A DNA stretch of 37,446 nucleotides, from assembly GCA_001786835.1 (NCBI GenBank), contig MFTO01000006.1, positions 1-37,446 of the forward strand, given 5' to 3'. Shown piece by piece: positions 8,777 through 17,292 of the stretch (the first letter of the stretch is position 1; the number at the start of each line of letters is the position of its first letter). Source of the stretch: Candidatus Nomurabacteria bacterium RIFCSPHIGHO2_01_FULL_40_20 (GTDB lineage: Bacteria; Patescibacteriota; Minisyncoccia; Phycocordibacterales; UBA9973). A model generated the notes under the pieces. That model worked only from the letters and a program-made list of their open reading frames with translations, did not search any database and was not told where the DNA came from. Made by a program: the position numbers and the translations under genes.

Positions 8777-10297
8777 ATGTTAACTAAGAAACAAAAGGAG
8801 TTACTAGACTTCATAAATAAGTTCTCTAAGAAAAAAGGATACTCCCCTTCAATTCCAGAACTTGCCAAACATTTTGACCGAGCAGTTGGGACAATTCACG
8901 AACATGTACAAAAATTACAAGAAAATGGATATTTAAAAAAAATAGCAAACAAAGCTCGCTCTATTGAAACATCAAATAGAGAGATTATGGTAAAAATTCC
9001 ACTCTTGGGAACAATTGCTGCTGGACAACCAATTGAAACAATTCAAGAAAAAGAAACAATCGCGATTCCTAAAAATAAACTCCCTAACTTTGGAGATATT
9101 TATGCACTCAAAGTTTCTGGAAATAGCATGATTGATGAAAATATTAATGACGGAGATATTGTTTTGGTTAAACAGCAAGCCATAGCAGAGAACGGACAGA
9201 GAGTTGTTGCTTTAATAGATAATTATGAAGCAACGCTAAAAAAATTTTATAACGAGGGAAAACAAATAAGGCTTCAACCAGCAAATAGTTTATATGAACC
9301 AATCATTATTAAAAAGGACCGAGATATTAAAATACAAGGAATAGTTATTGATGTCATAAAAAATAATGATATTGCAGAGGAAAAAAAAATTTCTATAAGT
9401 ACCGGAATAAAAAAGGAAGATAAACTACCTCTAAATAAAATAATACTAGGTGACGCATTGTCTGGACTTAAAAAACTTCCCGACGAGTCTTGTGATGTCA
9501 TCGTAATTGATCCACCATATAATATTGGAAAAAACTTTGGAAACAATATTGATAAAAGAGAGTTTGGAGAATATGTTTCTTGGTGTAAAGAATGGATTAA
9601 TGAATGTATTCGCATAATGAAACCTAACGGGACAATGTTCATTTATGGTTTTAGTGAAATACTGGCGTATCTTTCAGTAGAAATTCCTATAAATAAACGT
9701 TGGCTTATATGGCATTACACAAATAAAAATGTAGCTTCTTTAGATTTTTGGCAAAGAAGTCATGAATCTATAATCTGTGCTTGGAAAGAAAAACCGGTTT
9801 TTAACCGTGACGAAATAAGAGAACCTTACACAGAAGGTTTTTTAAACGGAGCAGCGGGTAAAATAAGAAAAGGTACGGCGGGTAGATTTAGTTCAAGTGG
9901 AAGAGAGACAACTTACAATGCTCATTTAGGTGGTGCATTACCAAGAGATGTAATAAAAATACCAGCATTAGCGGGTGGCGCTGGAATGAACGAAAGGTGG
10001 TTTATGTGTAAAACGTGTGAGGATATATTTGAACCGAGAGAATTAAAAAAACACATAGAACACGATACAGAAAAACACCCGACTCAAAAACCCCTTGAGT
10101 TATCTAAAAAACTTATTCTTTCTGCAAGTCCAAAGAAAAGTGGTGTAGTTTTAGTTCCTTTTGTTGGTACTGGAACAGAATGTGTTGCTGCAAAAATACT
10201 TGGACAAAATTATATTGGCTTTGAAATAAATCCTGATTATGTAATAATGGCAGAAAAATACATTAACTCAGTTAAAACAACATCTAAATTGTTTTAA
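8777..10297 (+). CDS. LexA repressor (HTH + S24 autoprotease) fused to DNA adenine/cytosine-N4 methyltransferase
   Basis: LTKKQKELLDFINKFSKKKGYSPSIPELAKHF (LexA_DNA_bind), TIAAGQPIE cleavage site, KVSGNSM Ser, ATLKKF Lys; then VIVIDPPYNIGKNFG (motif IV), PTQKPLEL, VPFVGTGTECVAAKILGQNYIGFEIN (motif I). Confidence 0.93.
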   Translation: MLTKKQKELLDFINKFSKKKGYSPSIPELAKHFDRAVGTIHEHVQKLQENGYLKKIANKARSIETSNREIMVKIPLLGTIAAGQPIETIQEKETIAIPKNKLPNFGDIYALKVSGNSMIDENINDGDIVLVKQQAIAENGQRVVALIDNYEATLKKFYNEGKQIRLQPANSLYEPIIIKKDRDIKIQGIVIDVIKNNDIAEEKKISISTGIKKEDKLPLNKIILGDALSGLKKLPDESCDVIVIDPPYNIGKNFGNNIDKREFGEYVSWCKEWINECIRIMKPNGTMFIYGFSEILAYLSVEIPINKRWLIWHYTNKNVASLDFWQRSHESIICAWKEKPVFNRDEIREPYTEGFLNGAAGKIRKGTAGRFSSSGRETTYNAHLGGALPRDVIKIPALAGGAGMNERWFMCKTCEDIFEPRELKKHIEHDTEKHPTQKPLELSKKLILSASPKKSGVVLVPFVGTGTECVAAKILGQNYIGFEINPDYVIMAEKYINSVKTTSKLF

Positions 10298-10915
10298 CTA
10301 AACTTCTTCTATTGTTTTTATATTTCCAACTTTAGAATATTTTGAAAGATGTTTTTTGTAACCCACAAGAATTGTAGAAACATATTCTTTTGTTTTATCT
10401 GGCGGACAAACAATTGAAAATTTATATTTTTTTATTAAAGTTTCTATATTCACATTCTGAGTAGAACGACTACCAGGTTTTCTATTTTTTACCCTATCTA
10501 AAAGATATTTACCTAAATCTTTATTTTGCCCATATATTACAAATTGTAAATCACTTGCACCTTTCCATACTGCAATAGCAGTAAACAGTCTTTTATCGCT
10601 AAACGCCTTTGCTTTTTCTATATTAGTGTCATTCCATGTTCCACCATAACGTTTCGAAGAAATCGAACACTGTTTTACTTCTAAAAATTCTTCTTTTCTA
10701 GATTTCTTAGCATCAAATCCATGTTTTGCAAAGTTTAATAAATCAAAACCAAAATAATTTGCAATTATAGCATCTCTTATCTCATTAATAGCCGTATCTG
10801 TATCATAATTTCCAAATTTATCTTGAAATTTATTCAAATCAACTAATGCTGTAATACCTAATGTCCTAAAATCTGATGGTACTATTCTGTAGTTACCCTT
10901 TTGAAAAATATTCAT
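10298..10915 (-). CDS. putative type II restriction endonuclease (PD-(D/E)XK-like)
   Basis: GFDAKKSRKEEFLEVKQCS has a D...ExK signature; GGTWNDTNIEKAKAFSDKRLFTAIAVW; stop codon abuts that of the methyltransferase. Confidence 0.75.
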   Translation of the reverse strand: MNIFQKGNYRIVPSDFRTLGITALVDLNKFQDKFGNYDTDTAINEIRDAIIANYFGFDLLNFAKHGFDAKKSRKEEFLEVKQCSISSKRYGGTWNDTNIEKAKAFSDKRLFTAIAVWKGASDLQFVIYGQNKDLGKYLLDRVKNRKPGSRSTQNVNIETLIKKYKFSIVCPPDKTKEYVSTILVGYKKHLSKYSKVGNIKTIEEV

Positions 10916-11009
10916 GTTTATTTTTTTATTAACTCTAATAATTTTTATCTCCCCTTTAGCTAAGGATTTTAAAGGGATAATAAAGACATTCTACGCCTTT
11001 TAGGGTGAA

Positions 11010-12542
11010 TTATCTAGAGCTTAAGGTACTACCGAGCAGAATACCGTTCGCAAAGTAAAATCCGGTTTGACCAGTAGGCAAAATATCATAAGTATATTTC
11101 TCGCCGTAAGAAACTAGTTCAATTGAAACTACTTTGGCAGTGTCATACAAGTCGCCTAAAACCAAATCCCCCACCGTGCGACCGAGAATTGTAGGGTGCC
11201 CGGGAGAAACAAGGAGTGCGCGTCCATCTGCTAATACAAATTGAACCATTTTATGCTCCGGTGGCACAGAGGTTTTGCTCGTCTTTAGGACAAACCCTAG
11301 GGCGCGATGCCCGGAACTATTGACCGTCCAAATCGGCATGCCGATTTGCAAATCTTGCACGGGCATCGCGCCCAAAGGAGTATCAATCAAAGTACTTTTG
11401 GCAAGGCAGATAGGGCAAGTGCGAACATATCCTTTTAATTGACAGAAATACGGTGGTGGTGGTTCGCCTTCATAGCCAACCGGAGAACCACAGCCCTGCA
11501 CGCATTCAAAGTCAGCTCCACAACTCTGATCACTCGGGCCATTACACTCACGCCCGATGGGGCTGGTGCAAATATTTTTGTGGCACAAATTTCCGGATGC
11601 GCAATCAGAGTCCGCGCTACAACGGCTACCTTCTTTCAATTTACATTCTCCAGCTACAATGGTATAGGTGGGAACACACGTAGGGTCGGTACTAGAACAC
11701 ACAGTCCCCGTGCCTTGTGTTTCTTGACAGATATATTTGGAGGAAGGACAATCGGAATTTTTAGTACAGCTTAGCTCCGAACCAACTCTCGGACACGGTG
11801 CAAATTCACAATTGGGACCAGTGCGCCCTACGGCAGAACCATCGGGGCAAAGCTTGGCTTCTTCGGTGCAGGCTTTCGGAAGCGCTGGGGGTATGGGAAT
11901 AATTTTTTTGTCTTCGTCTATGGGAATGGCTTTACCTAGATATTTCGGCTGGCGGTTGAAAATAATATTTAATATCGCTTTTTCGTTGGCAAATATTTCG
12001 CGAATATAATTTGAAAGTTTTACATGTTCATCATTGGCGGGCACTCCGTAGGCATCGAGCCCCAAAGCGCGAGCGATAAATACCGCGCGAGGCAGATGGA
12101 AAGATTGAGTGACGACAATCACTGAAGAGACTTTAAAAATATCTCGCGCGCGATACATGGTGCTGTAGGTATCAAAGCCGGCGTGGTCTAGAAAAATATC
12201 CGCGTCCGGTATGCCTTTTGCCAAGAGATAATTGCGAACCGGATTGACTTCGTTGTGCTCGACAGTGCTGTTGTCGCCGGAGGCTAAAATTTTAGAAACT
12301 TTTTTCGCACGATATAGTTCTAGAGCTTTATCCACCCGACTTTTGAAAACAGGGGAAAGCTCGCCATTGGAATACACTGCCGCGCCGAGAATAAGAACAG
12401 TCTGGGATTCTTGTATCTCCTCCCCATTTCCATAAATACGTGCTGAAGAGCCGAAGTTGACGATGGCATTTGTAACCAAAATAAATATAAAAAGCAGAGC
12501 GGGAATCAAAATAAGAAAAATTAAAAAGCGTCTCTTTCGCAT
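11010..12542 (-). CDS. DUF218 (SanA/YdcF-like) protein with Cys-rich region and C-terminal Hint domain
   Basis: VLILGAAVYSNGELSPVFKSRVDKALELYR...QSFHLPRAVFIARALGLDAYGVPA; repeated Cys motifs; CLAKSTLIDTPLGAMPVQDLQIGMPIWTVN...VSPGHPTILG...GDLVLGD...YDILPTGQTGFYFANGILLGS. Confidence 0.88.
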   Translation of the reverse strand: MRKRRFLIFLILIPALLFIFILVTNAIVNFGSSARIYGNGEEIQESQTVLILGAAVYSNGELSPVFKSRVDKALELYRAKKVSKILASGDNSTVEHNEVNPVRNYLLAKGIPDADIFLDHAGFDTYSTMYRARDIFKVSSVIVVTQSFHLPRAVFIARALGLDAYGVPANDEHVKLSNYIREIFANEKAILNIIFNRQPKYLGKAIPIDEDKKIIPIPPALPKACTEEAKLCPDGSAVGRTGPNCEFAPCPRVGSELSCTKNSDCPSSKYICQETQGTGTVCSSTDPTCVPTYTIVAGECKLKEGSRCSADSDCASGNLCHKNICTSPIGRECNGPSDQSCGADFECVQGCGSPVGYEGEPPPPYFCQLKGYVRTCPICLAKSTLIDTPLGAMPVQDLQIGMPIWTVNSSGHRALGFVLKTSKTSVPPEHKMVQFVLADGRALLVSPGHPTILGRTVGDLVLGDLYDTAKVVSIELVSYGEKYTYDILPTGQTGFYFANGILLGSTLSSR

Positions 12543-12568
12543 AGATATTAATTATAACAGAAATTTTT

Positions 12569-12712
12569 TTATTTCTTTTTAGACTTTCTCTTTGGCTTTA
12601 CGGCCACTTTGTGCACCGCGCCCTCCATCCGGGGCGGTCGGGTGAGACGTATGCTCTCCCGCAAGTACTCTTTTTTATCTATATCTATCCTTCCCTTTGT
12701 GTTATTTTTCAC
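12569..12712 (-). CDS. possible small very basic protein (47 aa, GTG start), not in ORF track
   Basis: My translation: (V/M)KNNTKGRIDIDKKEYLRESIRLTRPPRMEGAVHKVAVKPKRKSKKK*; AGGAAAG upstream of GTG. Confidence 0.35.
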   Translation of the reverse strand: MKNNTKGRIDIDKKEYLRESIRLTRPPRMEGAVHKVAVKPKRKSKKK

Positions 12713-12723
12713 CTTTTACTTTC

Positions 12724-13530
12724 CTATTTTATCGTGAAGAGTCCGTTAGATGCATTTATACCTAAGAACGTGCCGGTTTGGCTAGAGATAGACACCATCA
12801 CTCTAAAAAGAGTGCCCCATGATACGCCCGGGTCGGACGGTAAAGTCGTAGGCAAAGTGACTTCTTCCTCGCCATCGTTTGCAGTGAAATCTGAAAGTAA
12901 TTTGGAATTAGTAATGACATGTCCGAGAGGACTATAATAGTTAAGTAAAAGCAACGCTTTGGTTTCTGCTGGGTCTACCCCTTGTGTATTCCATTTTACT
13001 ACAACTTTTTCTCCTGGAGAATATGTCTCGCCCCCATCGGGTGAAACCAATACAATAGAAAACTGGCTGGCTGCCGTGGGTGAAATGCTTCCGCCGGAAG
13101 TGCTCCCGGAAGAAGTGCCCGACGAAGAAGTCGTCTTCGGACAAGGAGCGCCAGTGACATTATTGAACAAATAAGTGGAAAGACTGCAAGGTAGGACTGT
13201 GCCACCGGTAATACTGCCTGTATTGGTGGAGCCTGTGGTACTAGTGCCTCCTGTGCTACCGCTTCCTGAAGTGGAAGAAGGCAAGGCTGAATATCCGCTA
13301 CCGCTACCAGAAGAACTAGTTGATGTAGTCCCTGTCGCGCTCGAACTTGAGAGAAGAGCTGAGACAGTGTTTATAGTTGTGCTATTTGCCCCGAGAGCTT
13401 GAAGCATGGACGTGATGGCAGAAATCCCCCCGCTTGAAAGAGCTCCAGCCATTGCTTTGTTTGGCAATACAAAAGAAAAACCAAGAAGCATAACCCCTAA
13501 AATCAAAAAACTCGCTGTATATTTTTTCAT
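12724..13530 (-). CDS. secreted Gly/Ser/Thr-rich protein with C-terminal Kre9/KNH-like domain
   Basis: Signal peptide at MKKYTASFLILGVMLLGFSFVLPNKAMA (start 13530 rather than 13611); SIVLVSPDGGETYSPGEKVVVKWNTQG. Confidence 0.8.
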   Translation of the reverse strand: MKKYTASFLILGVMLLGFSFVLPNKAMAGALSSGGISAITSMLQALGANSTTINTVSALLSSSSATGTTSTSSSGSGSGYSALPSSTSGSGSTGGTSTTGSTNTGSITGGTVLPCSLSTYLFNNVTGAPCPKTTSSSGTSSGSTSGGSISPTAASQFSIVLVSPDGGETYSPGEKVVVKWNTQGVDPAETKALLLLNYYSPLGHVITNSKLLSDFTANDGEEEVTLPTTLPSDPGVSWGTLFRVMVSISSQTGTFLGINASNGLFTIK

Positions 13531-13594
13531 AATTTTATTTTTTAGATAATTAATAATACTTATAATGACCCTCTCTATTATATTGTAGCTAGAC

Positions 13595-14170
13595 TTAAAC
13601 TTCAACCCCAAAATCTTTTAATACCTCCACCACCCTAAAAACTGGCAGACCCATAATACTATTATAATCCCCTTCTATTTTTTCTACAAATTTATCGCCC
13701 ACGGCTTGGATAGCATAACTGCCAGCAAAGTTTAGTGGATTACCCGTTTTTATATACTCATCAATCTCTTTTTCCGACAATTTCTTAAAAGTAACAAAAG
13801 TCTCCACAGCCTCCGAGGCAACTTTACCACTTTTTGTATCAATCACCGTAATCCCCGAGATCACCGAGTGGGTATCGCCAGAGAGCATAGAGAGCATTTC
13901 TTTGGCTTTATCTTCTGTATGTGGCTTTCCTAAAATTTTTCCTTGAAACGCGATAAAAGTGTCGCCGGCTATTATAATGGCATCATCATAATTCCTAGCC
14001 ACCGCTTCGGCCTTGCCTCGCGAGAGAAACTTGGCAAGCTCTTTGGGCTCCATAGGTAGTGTCATATCCTCCTCATAGTCGCTCCCCACTGCCTCAAACT
14101 TTACCCCGGCATTTTTAAGAAGTTCAATTCTTCGAGGCGAAGTGGAAGCTAGAATGATTCTCCGTTTCAT
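13595..14170 (-). CDS. maf: Maf-family nucleotide pyrophosphatase
   Basis: ILASTSPRRIELLKNAGVKFE...KAEAVARNYDDAIIIAGDTFIAFQGKILGKPHTEDKAKEMLSMLSGDTHSVISG. Confidence 0.95.
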   Translation of the reverse strand: MKRRIILASTSPRRIELLKNAGVKFEAVGSDYEEDMTLPMEPKELAKFLSRGKAEAVARNYDDAIIIAGDTFIAFQGKILGKPHTEDKAKEMLSMLSGDTHSVISGITVIDTKSGKVASEAVETFVTFKKLSEKEIDEYIKTGNPLNFAGSYAIQAVGDKFVEKIEGDYNSIMGLPVFRVVEVLKDFGVEV

Positions 14171-14173
14171 TTT

Positions 14174-15157
14174 TTATTTCTCCGAAATTGTATATCTATC
14201 TAAAACTGCTTCAAAGATAAGCGGGGCGACGATGGTGGCATCCGACTCGATGACGAACATCGGAGTATCTTTGGTTAATTTGTCCCAAGTAATTTTTTCA
14301 TTTGGGGTGGCGCCGGAATACGAACCGTAAGATGTGGTGGAATCTGAAATCTGGCAAAAGTAGCCCCAAGGTCGCACCGGCTTTTTCAAATCATATTTTA
14401 TAGAAGGTACCACACAAATCGGAAAGTCGCCCGAGATGCCACCACCGATTTGGAAAAATCCGAGTCCCGCGCCATCTTTAGAGAGCTCTTCGTACCAATC
14501 ATAAAGTTGCACCATGTATTCTACTCCCGTCTTCATAACTGATGGAGATACTTCTCCCGCTTTGCAATAGCCCGCGAAAATATTTCCAAGCGTGGAATCT
14601 TCCCAGCCCGGCACAACTATCGGAAGATTTTTCTTGGCAGCTTCCAAAAGCCAACAAATTTCAGGGCTCCCATCATGATGCGGGTCAATCGAGCCGTCCA
14701 TTAGTATTTTATAAAAATATTCATGCGGGAAATACCGCTCACCCTTCTCTTCCGCTTCTTTCCACTTTTTTAAAATAATAGGCTCCACTACTCGAAAAGC
14801 TTCTTCCTCCGGAATAGAAGTGTCCGTCACGCGTCGCTCACCCCTCTGTAAAATTTTCGCATCATCTTCTTTGGTAAAATATCTGTAATCCGGATAATCC
14901 TTGTAGTGACTGTGCGCGACTAATCTGAAAACCGATTCTTCCAAGTTCGCGCCGGTGCAAGAAATGGCGTGAATTTTATTTTCGCGAATCATGGGGGCGA
15001 GCGTAATCCCGAGCTGGGCAGACGACATTGCGCCTCCCATGGCGAGCAACATCTTGCCTCCGTCGTCCAAATGTTTTTTAAAGGCAATCGTCGCGTCCTT
15101 CATTTGACGCGCGTTAAAATTGTGAAATAATTTTTTAAATAGGTCTAAAGTATTCAT
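14174..15157 (-). CDS. deoxyhypusine synthase-like protein
   Basis: ISCTGANLEESVFRLVAHSHYKDYPDYRYFTKEDD...GSPEICWLLEAAKKNLPIVVPGWEDSTLGN...GFFQIGGGISGDFPICVVPS...SGATPNEKITWDKL; start MNTLDLFKKL 7 nt from TATAAT. Confidence 0.9.
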   Translation of the reverse strand: MNTLDLFKKLFHNFNARQMKDATIAFKKHLDDGGKMLLAMGGAMSSAQLGITLAPMIRENKIHAISCTGANLEESVFRLVAHSHYKDYPDYRYFTKEDDAKILQRGERRVTDTSIPEEEAFRVVEPIILKKWKEAEEKGERYFPHEYFYKILMDGSIDPHHDGSPEICWLLEAAKKNLPIVVPGWEDSTLGNIFAGYCKAGEVSPSVMKTGVEYMVQLYDWYEELSKDGAGLGFFQIGGGISGDFPICVVPSIKYDLKKPVRPWGYFCQISDSTTSYGSYSGATPNEKITWDKLTKDTPMFVIESDATIVAPLIFEAVLDRYTISEK

Positions 15158-15183
15158 AGTGTTTATTATATAGAATTTTGAAA

Positions 15184-15218
15184 TAAAAAAATAGAGCTCG
15201 GACAAAATGTCAGAGCTC
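15184..15218 (-). terminator. orphan minus-strand intrinsic terminator
   Basis: Minus strand: GAGCTCtGACattttGTCcGAGCTCTATTTTTTTATTT; no minus-strand gene lies upstream. Confidence 0.75.
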
Positions 15219-15365
15219 ATGTGGATATTTAGCATCTAGGAGATGCTTTGTGTGCTAGAAGCACACAGGTTTATGTTGGTTTCAAAGAACGATTCGGTTG
15301 GATTGGTTCTGGGTATTTTTGAGCTATAGTAATGCTCAATGTGGTTCCCAGTACATTAATTATAC
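15184..15365 (-). ncRNA. candidate small RNA in divergent intergenic region
   Basis: Consecutive short-loop hairpins (TGTGTGCT-tct-AGCACACA; GCATCT-cct-AGATGC) followed by the terminator; TATAAT on the minus strand near 15360. 5' end uncertain. Confidence 0.5.
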
Positions 15366-15466
15366 TACTTAAAATAACAAATAAATGCAGAATGTGGATA
15401 ACTGGTAAATTACCAAAATATATGTTATATATTAATGGTAATTACAAGACACTAAACACAAAACCT

Positions 15467-16852
15467 ATGCCAAATGAAGATTCACTAGAAAGAGCAAAAA
15501 AATTAGTCGAAGAAAGAAAAGCAAAAAGACTTTCACTGGAGGAAATAGCGAAAGAAGAAAAGGAAGATAAGGTGAAACAATTACATGCTCAGTATTCTCA
15601 GCTGACACAACAACTTGGACAAATACGCATGGAGTTGAGGGGAATACCCAGAGAAATAGACATTGCTAGCGGAAAAATAAGTAATCTAAAGCATGGTCAA
15701 TCTGGGTCAGTAGAAATTTTAAAAAATGAACCCGATACGGGATACCTTTTTAAAAAAGATACGGGCAAAGATAAAAAAGATACTAAAAAACTGCACCAAG
15801 AAAGACAAGAAGTGTTTGATGTTGTTTTTCAAGAAAGCCAAAAAGAAAAGAGGGTGCTAAAGAAAGAAAAAAGAGAAGTTGAGATAAAGGGAGTTGAGCT
15901 AGAAAAAAAAGAAAAAGAAATTTTAGAGAAAATAAAGCAAATACTCGCTTCGGAAATGGGTGGTGAGCTCAATAATCTAATACTAAAGAATAATGAAAAT
16001 CTGGAAAATGAAAATAGAAATTCATCAGAGCGAAAAGAAATTACTGGTTTATACTGGGAGAGTGTAGCTATAAAAAAATTAAATGCTTACGTTGGTTCTG
16101 TAAAAGAGAAAATAGAAGAACTTGAATCACAATTAAGAATAGCTTCAACTGAATTATTGACCAACTTATCTGAAGTATTCAAAAACAAACTGAACTCCCC
16201 AGAATATAAAGAACTCGCTGAAAAAGAAGTTTTTGAAATAGAGACTATAGAGAAAATGCTTCCTAAAAAATACGAGGACTTGCGAGTCAGTGTATATAGT
16301 TATGATTCTGATAGCCTTTCCTTGCCAAAAATTGACGAGATTCTAGAGGAAGTTTCCAAGTTGCGAAGAAAATTTTCAGAGGAAGAACACAAGGTTGGAA
16401 GAGAGGCTTGGGAGAAACAGGGAAAATGGTTCAGTGGAGTGTCAAAACTAGAAAAAATAATAAAGAAAGCAAATGATAGAAGGAAAATTATGGATAGCCT
16501 TCATCAAGAAATATCTAAGGTTCAAAGAGAGTTTAGCTATAAAAAATTAGACAACTCTATCTTTAAAAACTCCCGAAGCAATAGCAATACCTTGGGAAAC
16601 CAATTAACCTCCCTTTTATCAAGTATTAGATATGACGTTGGATTCTCTGGCTCTGAATTAGGAAGAGTGGAACCACAAATCCCCCAGTTTAAAAAGGAAT
16701 TCTTGCTAACTGATTTATCTAATTTAAAAGACGGAATAGAACTAACAACAGAACAAAAAATAGCAATCGAAAAATACGAGGAATTTGAAAAAAAACTACA
16801 ACAAAGTAGATATGAAGCAGAAGTACTCAGGCAAATAAAGGGTAATCGCTAG
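15467..16852 (+). CDS. large coiled-coil hypothetical protein
   Basis: ORF track start 15332; more likely start MPNEDSLERAKKL at 15467. Long Glu/Lys-rich helices. Confidence 0.75.
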   Translation: MPNEDSLERAKKLVEERKAKRLSLEEIAKEEKEDKVKQLHAQYSQLTQQLGQIRMELRGIPREIDIASGKISNLKHGQSGSVEILKNEPDTGYLFKKDTGKDKKDTKKLHQERQEVFDVVFQESQKEKRVLKKEKREVEIKGVELEKKEKEILEKIKQILASEMGGELNNLILKNNENLENENRNSSERKEITGLYWESVAIKKLNAYVGSVKEKIEELESQLRIASTELLTNLSEVFKNKLNSPEYKELAEKEVFEIETIEKMLPKKYEDLRVSVYSYDSDSLSLPKIDEILEEVSKLRRKFSEEEHKVGREAWEKQGKWFSGVSKLEKIIKKANDRRKIMDSLHQEISKVQREFSYKKLDNSIFKNSRSNSNTLGNQLTSLLSSIRYDVGFSGSELGRVEPQIPQFKKEFLLTDLSNLKDGIELTTEQKIAIEKYEEFEKKLQQSRYEAEVLRQIKGNR

Positions 16853-16906
16853 CTAAAATTTATTATTTGCAATTTTTTGGGAAATATGCGAGAATGAACC
16901 CTATGA

Positions 16907-17011
16907 ATCCCGTTAGAAGTTATACTAAATGGGATAAATTTATAAAATATAAAAAAAGTTACCTAAAATCATTTATTCGTAAGTGTAATGTGGGTTAACT
17001 TCTAACGGGAT
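16907..17011. mobile_element. MITE-like element bounded by 16-bp inverted repeats
   Basis: ATCCCGTTAGAAGTTA (16907-16922) and its perfect reverse complement TAACTTCTAACGGGAT (16996-17011). Confidence 0.55.
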
Positions 17012-17249
17012 GAATTTAGTAGGAATTCTGCCCTATGTGCAGATTATGCTTTCGGTAATATTGGTTCTCTCTATCTTACTCCAGCAATCAGGCGCCGGTC
17101 TCGGAGGCGCGCTCGGGGGTGGAGATGGGGGGTCATTTCACAGCACCAGGAGAGGTTTTGAGAAATTTCTTTTTTATTTGTCTATCGTGTGCGGAATTCT
17201 TTTTGCTCTAACAGCCTTCCTTGCTATAATATTAAGCAAGCAAATTTAA
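17010..17249 (+). CDS. secG: preprotein translocase subunit SecG
   Basis: VQIMLSVILVLSILLQQSGAGLGGALGGGDGGSFHSTRRGFEKFLFYLSIVCGILF. Confidence 0.93.
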   Translation: MNLVGILPYVQIMLSVILVLSILLQQSGAGLGGALGGGDGGSFHSTRRGFEKFLFYLSIVCGILFALTAFLAIILSKQI

Positions 17250-17292
17250 AGAAGGCGCCGTCCCCTGCTAAATTTTTATTTGATTTTCATTT

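Noticed and set aside
9274-9642. 122-aa minus-strand ORF
   Set aside because: Antisense to the LexA-MTase fusion, no independent support.
11439-11774. 111-aa and overlapping plus-strand ORFs (11453, 11737, 12232)
   Set aside because: Antisense shadows of the DUF218-Hint gene.
12200-12260. NPVRN peptide in the DUF218 protein as another copy of the CCCGTTAGA repeat
   Set aside because: The underlying DNA (AATCCGGTTCGCAAT) differs from the repeat; the match is only at the peptide level.
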